Part shown: positions 8,237 to 16,534 of the stretch, piece by piece
Numbering within the stretch: position 1 is the first letter of the stretch
Layout: every line of letters starts with the position of its first letter
From: Microcaldota archaeon
Lineage (GTDB): Archaea; Micrarchaeota; Micrarchaeia; Micrarchaeales; CABMGC01
Direction of reading: 5' to 3'
Length of the DNA stretch: 45,109 nucleotides
NCBI GenBank assembly: GCA_027314605.1
Contig: DAHVAM010000002.1
Location: 1-45,109 of the forward strand
Notes under the pieces: generated by a model
Seen by the model: only the letters and a program-made list of their open reading frames with translations
Databases searched by the model: none
Told to the model about the DNA's origin: nothing
Program-made: the position numbers and the translations under genes

Positions 8237-10111
8237 ATGGAGGCAGTGAGGAATACTTTCCGGAATTTTGCAGAATGGGTAAAAAGGAATCCGTATAATG
8301 CTGGATTCTCCGTCTTGTGCCTTGTCCTCCTTTTCTTCGGCGCAGAGATAAACTATTGGAGCAGCCTTGTTCCCGCAGTGGAGTCCCTGGGCCTCGTGGA
8401 GATCGCTCTCTTCTTCTCTTACTCGTATGTGTTCATATCCTCCAGAGGAAGACCAGGCGCGACTGCCCGCCTTTTCATGAAGGTCTCACTCGCGGCATCC
8501 ATGGCAGCACTCTTGCTGGTCTTCCCGCTCTCCGGAAAGGCCCTGAGCCTGGGCATATTGGTGAACACGCTCACGATGATCTCGCCTACAGTTGCCTACG
8601 CCTTTGTCTTTGTCTTCTTCCTGTCGCTCATATCGCTAGGGATTCTTGTCTTGGGAAAAGGCTACAGGCTGTTCGGATACTTCCTTATAGGAATCGCGTT
8701 TATGCTCTTCCTGATCCCCTACTATACTGTATTCGCATCGCACCTTGTAATTCCCTCGGATGAGGTCTTCATCACCTTTGCGGACTCCAAGCTGCTTCTT
8801 CTCCACGGGGCCAATCCGTACAGCAGCGACGTGACGGCTCTTCTCCTTTCAAATTATACGACAGGGATGGTGACCTCGCTGACATACACGACATCGAACA
8901 AGGTCGTAGGAGTCTTCAATTACCCTGCCTTGTTCCTCTTTTCCTCCCTCCCATTCTATCTCGCCTCGGCTGGAAGCAGGTTTCCAGTAATGTTCTTCAC
9001 TGAGCTGCAGGTCGGCGCCTTCCTGCTCTTCCTTCTTCTCGTGATATCTCATTATCTGGGCAGGGATTACTACAAAAAGCCGCTTATCGGAGCGGCTTTC
9101 TTCGCAGCTTTCCTCATGGGAGCGATGTCTTCCCCTGTCGACCTCCTGATGCTCGCCCTGATAATTCTTGCCTATGTAAAACTCGAGAGCAGGTATTCGT
9201 GGGTATTCCTGGGCCTCTGCCTTGCCCTCCAGCAGCTGCTCTGGCTCCCTGTCGCCCTCCTTGTCATATACTCGATCAACAACGAGGGGTGGAGAAAGGG
9301 CATCTACAATGCGGTTGGCTCTGCCGCGATATTCCTCTTATTGGATTCTTATTTTATCCTGCAAGGGCCTGCTGCATTCGTAAGAGGCGTCTTGTATCCG
9401 ATAGGCAACATGATGCCTGAGGCAGGCGGCGCCTTCGGCTATCTCCTAACTGTTGCCTATGGCACCCCTATATCTGCAGCCGGGGCGATATTGGGGATTG
9501 CCGCGCTTTTCTCTGTTCTCGCCATCGCATACGCGAACAACAAGAAGCTGATCCCGATTCTGTGTCTGCTGCCTTTCGAATTCCTTTCGCGCAATATCCA
9601 GTTCTACCTCGCCTTCTTCGTCGCATTCATGTTTGCCATACTCTACGTTGCCGAGAAGGACAGCAGGCCAGGCGGGGGGATAATAGGCAGCTTCATCCGG
9701 AAGCAGAGGCTGCTGCCTGCGCTTGCGGCAGCGTTGGCGCTTATCGGCCTCGCCGTCATCATATACTCGCATGCCCAGTATCTGAAAAACTTCGACCTGA
9801 CGCTGTCAACGCCTTCCTACTCAAAAAGCAGCACAGGAAACCTCACGTCATACTTCTCGCAGTTGCGCTACACCGCTATCTCTCCACTGAACCTCTCTGC
9901 CACCATCTTCGCTGTCTCAAGCACCGGCCCAGGATTCTTCAAGACAATAAACGGAACATCGGGAATAGATCCCACAGGCATAGCGCTGAACGCCAGCAGC
10001 CAGGAAAGGAACATCAGCGTAGGGGTCCTTCTGCCTGCATACGAGAAGATCTACAAGGCGCAGATTGTGCTCTTCAACGACAAGTACGCCTATTTCTCCA
10101 AGCCCGTCTGA
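8237..10111 (+). CDS. Polytopic membrane protein, probable GT-C-fold glycosyltransferase
   Basis: Membrane protein of 624 residues with roughly a dozen hydrophobic helices and a soluble C-terminal tail (about 515-624) rich in N-X-S/T sequons. The segment around residue 175-200 contains DEVFITFADSKLLL followed by HGANPYSSD. An acidic loop pair plus a G-x-NPY motif after the first long loop is characteristic of GT-C enzymes such as the DUF2029/GT87 group, which use polyprenyl-phosphate sugars. The adjacent DPM1-like gene (5-base gap) supplies the matching donor. The assignment to a glycosyltransferase is inference from motif and context; no family beyond that is claimed. Confidence 0.65.
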   Translation: MEAVRNTFRNFAEWVKRNPYNAGFSVLCLVLLFFGAEINYWSSLVPAVESLGLVEIALFFSYSYVFISSRGRPGATARLFMKVSLAASMAALLLVFPLSGKALSLGILVNTLTMISPTVAYAFVFVFFLSLISLGILVLGKGYRLFGYFLIGIAFMLFLIPYYTVFASHLVIPSDEVFITFADSKLLLLHGANPYSSDVTALLLSNYTTGMVTSLTYTTSNKVVGVFNYPALFLFSSLPFYLASAGSRFPVMFFTELQVGAFLLFLLLVISHYLGRDYYKKPLIGAAFFAAFLMGAMSSPVDLLMLALIILAYVKLESRYSWVFLGLCLALQQLLWLPVALLVIYSINNEGWRKGIYNAVGSAAIFLLLDSYFILQGPAAFVRGVLYPIGNMMPEAGGAFGYLLTVAYGTPISAAGAILGIAALFSVLAIAYANNKKLIPILCLLPFEFLSRNIQFYLAFFVAFMFAILYVAEKDSRPGGGIIGSFIRKQRLLPALAAALALIGLAVIIYSHAQYLKNFDLTLSTPSYSKSSTGNLTSYFSQLRYTAISPLNLSATIFAVSSTGPGFFKTINGTSGIDPTGIALNASSQERNISVGVLLPAYEKIYKAQIVLFNDKYAYFSKPV

Positions 10112-10127
10112 CCAGCCGTGCGTATAG

Positions 10128-10138
10128 GTTTTTAAAGC
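10128..10138 (+). promoter_or_regulatory. TATA box of the PrpD-ComA-IDH-MQO operon
   Basis: The element GTTTTTAAAGC is centred about 33 bases before the ATG at 10166, predicting a transcript start near 10159 and a leader of only a few bases. It is the only clear promoter seen ahead of the four overlapping genes. Confidence 0.6.
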
Positions 10139-10165
10139 CCAACGAGTTAGTGGTTAACAGAGGCC

Positions 10166-11536
10166 ATGACAATAGCAAGAGACATTGCCGAGTATGCTTG
10201 CTCCTTGGACTATTCGGACTTAAATGGGGAAAGCATCGGAAACATGAAACGGCTCATCGTGGACACTGTGGGCTGCGGCATCGGCGCATTCGACCAGATG
10301 CCTATACGCATGGCGATGAAGGCGCTTAAAGGCTCCGGCAGGGGAAACTCCACCATACTTGGAACCGGCGAGAAGACAAACAGCTGGACAGCCGCCTTCA
10401 TAAACGGCGCCATGACCCGATACTTCGATTACAATGACACCTACGATGCAAAGGAATTTTCACATCCGAGCGACAACATAATGCCTATCCTCGCTGTCGC
10501 AGAGTCTGAAAAGAGAAGCGGCAGGGAGGCGCTTCTGGGCTGCCTGATTGCGTACGAGCTGCAGGCGAGGCTCGCCGACTCGGCAAATCTCTGGAAGAAA
10601 GGCTGGGACCATGTCATATACGGGCTTGTCTCAGTGAGCGCCGCCTCTTCGCGCATGATGGGGCTGTCTGCAGACACGACGGAGCAGGCTATCAACATAG
10701 CCTTGAATTCCCATCTGGTAATGAGGCAGCTGCGCGCTGGAGAATTGTCCATGTGGAAGGCCTTTGCGTTCTCCAACGCCGCGAGAAATGCGATCTTTTC
10801 AGCTGTGCTCGCGAAAGAAGGAATGACAGGCCCCTCTCCTGTATTTGAGGGCGAGATGGGCTTCTTCAATCAGGTCAGCGGCAGATTCACTCTCAACGCA
10901 AGCGACTTCGGAGGAGGCAAGAAGGCCTTCAGGATAAACAAAAACCTCATGAAGTACTATCCTGCGGAGACCAGGGCCCAGGCAGCCATCTTCGCAGCTC
11001 TGGAGCTCAGGAGCAGGATCGGGCCAATCGACGGGATATCGAAGGTAGAGATAGGCGCGGGGGAGGCGACAGTCAAGGTCATAGGAAGCGGAAAGGAGAA
11101 GTGGAATCCCCAGACGAAGGAAACGGCTGACCACAGCATACCCTACATAGTAGCGGCAGCGCTTATGGATGGCAAAGTCGACATCAATACATTCAAAAAG
11201 AGAAGGTTCACCGACAGGAAAACCATCTCGTTCATGAAGAAAATATCGGTCAAGGAGGTTCAAAGATACACCGCCCTTTTCAACAGCGGAGGCACTGTGA
11301 ATGCGGCAGTCGTAAGCATCCTGCTGAAGAACGGCGAGAAATTAAGCAAGGAAGTCATATATCCGAAGGGCCATTGGAAGAACCCTATGGCCGACGAGGA
11401 GATAGAGGACAAGTTCAGGAGGTTGGCCATTGGCAAATTGGGAAATACCGGGGCAGATGCGGCCCTGAAGGCTCTCTGGAACTTTGAAGAAATTACGAGC
11501 ATAGATGGCTTATTTAAGAAACTGCGTTTAAAGTGA
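10166..11536 (+). CDS. prpD: MmgE/PrpD family dehydratase (2-methylcitrate dehydratase-like)
   Basis: Cytosolic enzyme of 456 residues in the family of 2-methylcitrate dehydratase and cis-aconitate decarboxylase. Family hallmarks visible: FDYNDTYDAKEFSHPSDN, ELSMWKAFAFSNAARNA, GMTGPSPVFEGEMGF, YYPAETRAQAAIFAALELR and the ADHSIPYIVAAALMDG segment. Known family members dehydrate 2-methylcitrate, and some act on citrate or hydrate cis-aconitate. Here there is no methylisocitrate lyase nearby. Instead it is translationally coupled to a ComA-like gene and an isocitrate-type dehydrogenase and lies 3 kb from citrate synthase. An aconitase-like role (citrate to isocitrate via cis-aconitate) is therefore a reasonable inference, not shown by the sequence. 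Confidence 0.88.
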   Translation: MTIARDIAEYACSLDYSDLNGESIGNMKRLIVDTVGCGIGAFDQMPIRMAMKALKGSGRGNSTILGTGEKTNSWTAAFINGAMTRYFDYNDTYDAKEFSHPSDNIMPILAVAESEKRSGREALLGCLIAYELQARLADSANLWKKGWDHVIYGLVSVSAASSRMMGLSADTTEQAINIALNSHLVMRQLRAGELSMWKAFAFSNAARNAIFSAVLAKEGMTGPSPVFEGEMGFFNQVSGRFTLNASDFGGGKKAFRINKNLMKYYPAETRAQAAIFAALELRSRIGPIDGISKVEIGAGEATVKVIGSGKEKWNPQTKETADHSIPYIVAAALMDGKVDINTFKKRRFTDRKTISFMKKISVKEVQRYTALFNSGGTVNAAVVSILLKNGEKLSKEVIYPKGHWKNPMADEEIEDKFRRLAIGKLGNTGADAALKALWNFEEITSIDGLFKKLRLK

Positions 11537-12393
11537 TATGGATGGATAAAAACAGGCATAGGCATGCGCTCGAGTTTGTGGACATCGAGAAACTGCCGCC
11601 AAAACCACGGAAGAAGGGAATCGTAGAGGTCAGAGTGCCTTATTACGCATCGTCTCCCACGCTGACATACATAAAGGACCTGCTTGACGCATGGGGAGAG
11701 TACTTTGACGGCATGAAGTTCGCATGCGGCACAATGAGGCTTATGAAGAAGGAGCATGTCGAAGAGATAATAGGCATGTGCCACGACCATGATGTCTATG
11801 TCTCCACCGGCGGCTTCGTGGAGCGGGTGCTGGTGCAAGGTGAAGAAGCCGTGGACAGGTATTTCGGGGAGTGCAAGGATCTTGGCTTCGACGTCGTAGA
11901 GATATCCAGCGGGTTCATCCGTATAGACCTCGAGGACAAGCTCGCCATGGTTAGGAAGGTAAAGAAGATGGGCATGAAGCCAAAACCCGAGATATCTCTC
12001 ATGATAGGCGCAGGCGCAGGTACCCATATTACCGGATACACGACAAAACTAAGGCCTTTGGCGGATTTCTTTGCCGAGGCAAAGGCGCAGATAAAATCCG
12101 GCGCCGAAGTGATAATGATAGAATCCGAGGGCCTGACTGAGGATCTTCCCCCTAACAAATGGAGGAAGGATGTGATAATGGGCCTGATAAAGGAGTTCGG
12201 ATACGGCAGGTTCATGTTCGAGGCCGCCGATCCTGAGGTCTTCAAGTGGTACCTTCTCAACGTATCCCGCGACGTGAATCTCTTCATAGACCATACTCAG
12301 GTCACCGAGTTCAACGCATGGAGGCTAAAGCTATGGGGAGACCCGGGCATATGGAAGGGAAAGAGGATCGAATACAAGGGTGGGAGGCCATGA
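11533..12393 (+). CDS. comA: ComA-like phosphosulfolactate synthase family protein
   Basis: TIM-barrel protein of the (2R)-phospho-3-sulfolactate synthase family (ComA, PF02679), whose founding members add sulfite to phosphoenolpyruvate in coenzyme M synthesis. Matching segments are KFACGTMRLM, HDVYVSTGGFVERVL, DLGFDVVEISSGFIRI, VIMIESEGLTE, FEAADPEVFKWYL and the C-terminal LWGDPGIW. Length (about 283-286) is slightly above the usual 250-260. A GTG at 11533 overlaps the PrpD stop; an ATG at 11542 is an alternative start. Non-methanogen homologs, including plant HSA32, have no settled function, so its presence inside a TCA-type operon leaves the reaction open. Family is well supported, substrate is unknown. 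Confidence 0.82.
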   Translation: MIWMDKNRHRHALEFVDIEKLPPKPRKKGIVEVRVPYYASSPTLTYIKDLLDAWGEYFDGMKFACGTMRLMKKEHVEEIIGMCHDHDVYVSTGGFVERVLVQGEEAVDRYFGECKDLGFDVVEISSGFIRIDLEDKLAMVRKVKKMGMKPKPEISLMIGAGAGTHITGYTTKLRPLADFFAEAKAQIKSGAEVIMIESEGLTEDLPPNKWRKDVIMGLIKEFGYGRFMFEAADPEVFKWYLLNVSRDVNLFIDHTQVTEFNAWRLKLWGDPGIWKGKRIEYKGGRP

Positions 12394-13409
12394 AGGCAGG
12401 GAGCTGGAAGGTCGCTGTCCTGCCAGGCGATGGCACCGGCCCGGAGATAATAGGTGCAGTCATGCCTGTCATAGACTCGGTTAATAAGAAATTCAAGATA
12501 GACATGAAGCTGACGTTCGGGGATGCCGGATTGAACTGCATCAAGCGGCACGGGACCAATCTCCCAGACAAGACTGTAGAATTGCTGAAGGCCAGCGACT
12601 GCGTGCTAAAGGGACCCATGACGACTCCAGAAGGGGTAGGATCCGAGACAAGCGCCGCTGTAAAGATAAGGAAGATGTTTGACCTTTATGCAAACGTGAG
12701 GCCTGCCAAATCCATGCGCGGCATCAGGGCGCTCAGGGATGACATAGACCTTGTCATAGTGAGGGAGAACTCCGAAGGGATGTATTCGGGCCTCGACTTC
12801 GCCCTCGACAAAGAGACTGCGGTAAGCATAATGGTCATCACAAAGAAGGCCAGTGAGAGGATAGGGCGCTTCGCATTTGAGCTTGCCAAGAAAAGGAAGA
12901 GGCACGTGACGATAGTCCATAAGGGCAACATCCTGAAGACCTCGAACGCGCTCTTGAAGGAGTCGATAGAGCGGATAGGCAAGGGCTACAAGGGCTTCCA
13001 GGTCGACGATGCGCATGTCGATGCTATGGCCCAATGGCTGATAAAGAATCCTGAGAAGTACGACGTGATAGTCACCGAGAACCTTTTCGGCGACATCCTT
13101 TCCGACGAGGCGGCTGCGGTAGTAGGGGGCATAGGGACAAGCCCCTCCGCGAACATAGGGGACGACTACGCTATGTTCGAGCCCGTGCACGGCTCGGCGC
13201 CGAAGTACGCGGGACAGGACAAGATGAACCCGATAGGCACAATAATGGCCGCAAAGATGATGTACGAATGGATGGGAGAGGCAAATGCGGCAAGCTCCAT
13301 AGAGAACGCCGTGAAGAAGTCAGTGAGATCAAAGTTCAGGACATACGATCTCGGGGGAAGAAGCAAATGTTCAGAGGTAGGCAGATACATAGCGGGGAGC
13401 ATAAAATGA
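12390..13409 (+). CDS. icd: Isocitrate/homoisocitrate/isopropylmalate dehydrogenase family, NADP-type
   Basis: Beta-decarboxylating dehydrogenase of 339 residues. GDGTGPEII near the N terminus, DLYANVRPAKS, VREN-SEGMYSG (catalytic Tyr), VHKGNILK (catalytic Lys near 176), the metal-binding Asp residues in GDILSDEAA, and HGSAPKYAGQDKMNP are all present. Lys-Tyr after HGSAP (about 271-272) is the NADP-specifying pair of isocitrate dehydrogenases; NAD-dependent enzymes have Asp-Ile there. The substrate loop (SETSAAVKIR) keeps a Ser but lacks the Asn of classical IDH, so homoisocitrate or 3-isopropylmalate cannot be excluded. The ATG at 12390 overlaps the upstream TGA; an upstream open extension would overlap comA fully and is rejected. 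Confidence 0.85.
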   Translation: MKAGSWKVAVLPGDGTGPEIIGAVMPVIDSVNKKFKIDMKLTFGDAGLNCIKRHGTNLPDKTVELLKASDCVLKGPMTTPEGVGSETSAAVKIRKMFDLYANVRPAKSMRGIRALRDDIDLVIVRENSEGMYSGLDFALDKETAVSIMVITKKASERIGRFAFELAKKRKRHVTIVHKGNILKTSNALLKESIERIGKGYKGFQVDDAHVDAMAQWLIKNPEKYDVIVTENLFGDILSDEAAAVVGGIGTSPSANIGDDYAMFEPVHGSAPKYAGQDKMNPIGTIMAAKMMYEWMGEANAASSIENAVKKSVRSKFRTYDLGGRSKCSEVGRYIAGSIK

Positions 13410-14758
13410 AAAACGATTACGATGTCATCATAGTCGGCGGAGGGATAACCGGAACCTCGTTGCTGTACACACTGGCTAATTATACCGATATGGACAGAAT
13501 CCTCCTGATAGAAAAATACGGGGACTTTGCGACCTTAAACTCGAATAGCAAGAATAACGCCCAGACTCTGCATTTCGGGGACATAGAGACCAATTACGCG
13601 CTGGGCGAATCGAAAAGAATCAAGGAAGAGGCGCAGCGGGTGCTAAGGTATTTCAGTGGGAAGGAGCCAAGCGCGCGGAAGGGGGTCATCGAGAAATGCC
13701 AAAAGATGGTGCTCGCCGTCGGAGAGGACGAGATGGCTTCCATAGAAAAGACTTACGATTCGGGACTGAAGAGCCTCTTTCCCGGGCTTAGGGTAATAGG
13801 CAGGGGGGAGATAGGAAGGACTGAGCCCAACATAGTGAAGGGAAGGAAGAAGGAAGAAAAGATCGCCGCCCTGCTCTCCGACACAGGATACATGGTGGAT
13901 TTCGGCAAGCTCACGCACATGTTCGCATCTGACGCGCGGAAAGTGAAAGGGAAGAAGATAGACATTCTGTTTAACACAAAAGTGTCGAAGATGGAAAAGG
14001 CAGGCGACTCCTACCGCGTCTTCACCAACAAGAAGAGCTATTCGGCAGGCTTCGTCTCCTTCGCCACCGGAAGCTACAGCCTATATTTTGCAAAATCCAT
14101 CGGAATAGATAAAAACCTCTCGATACTTTCCATAGGCGGGGGCTTTTACACCTCCAAAAAGGTCCTCAGGGGAAAAGTCTACAGGGTCCAGAAAGGGGGA
14201 ATACCATTCGCGGCTGTCCACGGCGATCCCGACATAACGAATCCGAAGATAACCAGGTTTGGGCCCACAGTAACTGTGCCGCCCATGCTGGAGAAAAGGC
14301 ATCTTGGCACTGTCATAGATTACATGAAGACCTTCGATTTCGACCTGCCCACGTTCATAAGCCTGGAGAAAATACTCTTCAACAGGGACATACGGAGGAT
14401 AGTCGCGAGGAACATTGCTTATGGGATCCCAGGTGTAGGCAAGTACGAATTCCTGAAAAACGAGGCAGCGAAGATCGTTCCCGGCCTTAAATACGCGGAT
14501 ATAAGGATGGCAGGCGACATAGGGGGCATAAGGCCCCAGATAATAGACGAGAACAAGCACTCTCTTGTCCTCGGCGCAGGAAAGATAACGCATGGCGGCG
14601 TGATCTTCACCATAACGCCGTCCCCAGGCGCTTCTTCCTGCCTGGCGAATGCGCTGAAGGACACGCTCTATATAGCCGATTATCTGGACAGGAAGTTTGA
14701 TAGGGAAAAGTACGGGGAGGCGCTGGGAGAGGTAACCGAGGCGGCGCTATCTTTCTGA
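13406..14758 (+). CDS. mqo: Malate:quinone oxidoreductase-like FAD-dependent enzyme
   Basis: FAD-dependent oxidoreductase of 450 residues. The N-terminal dinucleotide motif VIIVGGGITGTSLLYTLA is followed by the MQO-like NAQTLHFGDIETNYALG segment and a VDFGKLTHMF stretch. The C terminus holds DIRMAGDIGGIRPQII and TPSPGASSCLANAL, matching the conserved ending of MQO. MQO is a peripheral membrane enzyme that oxidises malate to oxaloacetate and passes electrons to quinone, so the organism would need a respiratory quinone pool. The start ATG at 13406 overlaps the icd stop (ATGA). The 3' end overlaps that of convergent citrate synthase by 12 bases. Related 2-hydroxyacid oxidases are the main alternative. 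Confidence 0.82.
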   Translation: MKNDYDVIIVGGGITGTSLLYTLANYTDMDRILLIEKYGDFATLNSNSKNNAQTLHFGDIETNYALGESKRIKEEAQRVLRYFSGKEPSARKGVIEKCQKMVLAVGEDEMASIEKTYDSGLKSLFPGLRVIGRGEIGRTEPNIVKGRKKEEKIAALLSDTGYMVDFGKLTHMFASDARKVKGKKIDILFNTKVSKMEKAGDSYRVFTNKKSYSAGFVSFATGSYSLYFAKSIGIDKNLSILSIGGGFYTSKKVLRGKVYRVQKGGIPFAAVHGDPDITNPKITRFGPTVTVPPMLEKRHLGTVIDYMKTFDFDLPTFISLEKILFNRDIRRIVARNIAYGIPGVGKYEFLKNEAAKIVPGLKYADIRMAGDIGGIRPQIIDENKHSLVLGAGKITHGGVIFTITPSPGASSCLANALKDTLYIADYLDRKFDREKYGEALGEVTEAALSF

Positions 14759-15895
14759 CATTGGGACGTATTTCAGGTCAAGTTCTCCCGAGTAATAATC
14801 CAAAGGCCTTATCAGCCTGTTGTCCTGCCAGTATTCCATCATGTGCGCACACCATCCGACCATCCTGCTTGCTGCAAAGAGGGGAGTGAACAATTCCAAC
14901 GGTATGCCCACGGAGACGTAGACCGGCCCCGAGAAGAAATCAACATTCGGCCATATGCCTTTCTGGTTTCCTAGCCTTTCCACCATTATCTTCTCCGCCC
15001 TGAGCTCTATCGCAGTAAGTTTTTTTACCTCCTCTGAAGAGCTGTGCTGCAGCTCCTCAAGAAAGGCCTTGATTATCCTCGCCCTTGGGTCGTATGCCTT
15101 GTACACCCTGTGGCCGAAGCCCATTACCTTCTTCCTGCCCGCCAGCGCATCCTCTATGTATTGCTCCGTGTTCTCCGGCTCGCCGATAGCGTAAAGCATC
15201 TTAAGCGCTGCCTCGTCAGCACCTCCGTGCAAAGGCCCTTTCAGCGCAGCTATGCCTGCCGTCACCGCAGCGTAGATGTCGCTCAAGGTGGAGCCGGCAG
15301 CAATAGTTGTGAAAGTCGATGCGTTTGACCCGTGCTCAGCGTGCAGTATCATCATTATGTCTATTACTCTCGCATCGTTCTCAGTTGGCTTTGCCCCGTT
15401 TAGCATGTAAAGGAAGTTTCCCGAATGGCTGAGGGAGCTGTCAGGGGCGACATACTCCTTTCCGCCTCTAATCCTGCCTATGGCAGCTGTCATGCTGGCT
15501 ACCTGGGATATGAGCCTTATGCTTTTCCTCATGTTCGCCTCGTTTGAATTATCGTATGCGTCTATGTCGTATCCTGGCAGCATCGATATTGCCGTCCTTA
15601 GCGTATCCATCGGGTCGGCCTTCTGCGCCATCTCCGTCATGACTGCAAGAACCGACGGATTGATCTCTCTGGAATTCCTGAGCTGATAGTTGAAGCTGTC
15701 GAGCTCCATCATTGAGGGAAGCTTGCCATACAGGATCAGATAGCAGACCTCCTCAAACGATGAATTCTGGGCAAGTGTCTCGATCGGATAGCCGCGGTAA
15801 TAGAGCCTTCCCAGGTGCCCGTCTATCATGGCGATCTTGCTTTCAGTGTAGTAGACCCCTTCAAGCCCATGGTCGATTATCGGTTTGTCCGTCAT
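14747..15895 (-). CDS. gltA: Citrate synthase (or 2-methylcitrate synthase)
   Basis: Condenses acetyl-CoA (or propionyl-CoA) with oxaloacetate. The length of 382 residues fits the short archaeal/Gram-positive class. Catalytic elements are in place: His near 221 in GPLHGGADE, His near 261 in GFGHRVYKAYDPRA, and Asp near 317 in NVDFFSGPVY, followed by the R-x-x-GWCAHMMEY arginine region. It faces the mqo gene with overlapping 3' ends and completes the local set citrate synthase, PrpD-like dehydratase, isocitrate-type dehydrogenase and MQO. Sequence cannot separate citrate from methylcitrate specificity; archaeal enzymes often accept both CoA esters. A strong TATA box precedes the ATG. Confidence 0.92.
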   Translation of the reverse strand: MTDKPIIDHGLEGVYYTESKIAMIDGHLGRLYYRGYPIETLAQNSSFEEVCYLILYGKLPSMMELDSFNYQLRNSREINPSVLAVMTEMAQKADPMDTLRTAISMLPGYDIDAYDNSNEANMRKSIRLISQVASMTAAIGRIRGGKEYVAPDSSLSHSGNFLYMLNGAKPTENDARVIDIMMILHAEHGSNASTFTTIAAGSTLSDIYAAVTAGIAALKGPLHGGADEAALKMLYAIGEPENTEQYIEDALAGRKKVMGFGHRVYKAYDPRARIIKAFLEELQHSSSEEVKKLTAIELRAEKIMVERLGNQKGIWPNVDFFSGPVYVSVGIPLELFTPLFAASRMVGWCAHMMEYWQDNRLIRPLDYYSGELDLKYVPMSER

Positions 15896-15926
15896 CTGCT
15901 TACCGAATAGACAATGAAATGTAATG

Positions 15927-15936
15927 TTTTATAAAA
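15927..15936 (-). promoter_or_regulatory. TATA box of citrate synthase
   Basis: The self-complementary TTTTATAAAA lies about 37 bases before the citrate synthase ATG and predicts a leader of roughly 11 bases. It is separated from the tRNA gene by about 40 bases. Confidence 0.6.
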
Positions 15937-15973
15937 CCGCCGCCATTCGGAGGCGAGGCAGAATATTCCTGTT

Positions 15974-16095
15974 TGGCGGAGGGGAGATTTGAACACCCGA
16001 TCTCTAGATTTCTTAGCAGTCATCGCAAAATTGCTCGTCACTCATAGTGCGTTGCATATGAGTCTAGCGCTCTAACCAGGCTGAGCTACTCCGCC
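15974..16095 (-). tRNA. tRNA-Met (CAT, elongator type) with a 47-nt intron
   Basis: Cloverleaf readable on the minus strand: acceptor GGCGGAG pairs with CTCCGCC and is followed by discriminator A. The D arm is GCTC-AGCCTGGTTA-GAGC, the anticodon stem CTAGA pairs with TCTAG, and the T loop is TTCAAAT. The mature anticodon loop reads CTCATAA, giving CAT. An insert of about 47 nt follows position 37, the canonical archaeal intron site. The anticodon stem lacks the three G-C pairs of initiator tRNA, so this is elongator Met; a tRNA-Ile with modified CAU is the alternative. The T stem carries one T-T mismatch. No CCA is encoded. Confidence 0.9.
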
Positions 16096-16125
16096 ATTGG
16101 AAGTATATATCGATTCACAAGCTTA

Positions 16126-16476
16126 TTAAAAGTGAGGGACTGGCTGATAGTATGTCCTTGCAGCCTCCTTTAACTCCTCCATCGCAGAACGGAAATGCGC
16201 ATCAGTCACGCCCAGCTGCTCAAGCACCGGCTTCGCCTGGCGCCACTCTTTCGCCTTTTCGGCATTGTTGCCCCTGCGCAGCATCTGCCTCAGCGTGCCG
16301 CGCACTATCGCAACGCAGATTTCATTGTCAGTGGCGCCGACCATTGCGGCTGTGTTCCTGACGTCAACAAAATTCGTGAATCTTGTCGAACCAGGCCTCC
16401 TGCCCAGAGCCTCCAGTGCGCGCAGGCACGAGAGCTTCATAATCAACGCGTCTCCGTTCGGGACTTTATCCAGCAT
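16126..16476 (-). CDS. Unrecognised small helical protein (116 aa)
   Basis: No family recognised. The product is soluble, predicted mostly helical and rich in Arg and Lys, without Cys, signal peptide or membrane segment. It contains RALEALGRRPGSTRF, which could fold as a helix-turn-helix-like pair, and a charged C-terminal helix (AMEELKEAARTYY). A TATA-like element (CCTAAAAAG, about 16499-16507) lies some 27 bases before the ATG, supporting a leaderless start and a real gene. It stands alone between the tRNA and a membrane protein on the same strand. Confidence 0.6.
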   Translation of the reverse strand: MLDKVPNGDALIMKLSCLRALEALGRRPGSTRFTNFVDVRNTAAMVGATDNEICVAIVRGTLRQMLRRGNNAEKAKEWRQAKPVLEQLGVTDAHFRSAMEELKEAARTYYQPVPHF

Positions 16477-16534
16477 CGAATCATTGATAAATCCGACTTT
16501 TTAGGTATTTAGACTTTTTCTGCATGTACGGCGA

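Noticed and set aside
12246-12389. In-frame 48-codon extension of the dehydrogenase gene
   Set aside because: It lies wholly inside the ComA-like gene in another frame and resembles no family member; the ATGA overlap start at 12390 begins exactly at the conserved N terminus.
13268-13405. In-frame extension of the malate:quinone oxidoreductase gene
   Set aside because: It overlaps the dehydrogenase gene, is Arg/Lys-rich and unlike any FAD enzyme; the dinucleotide-binding motif starts right after the ATG at 13406.
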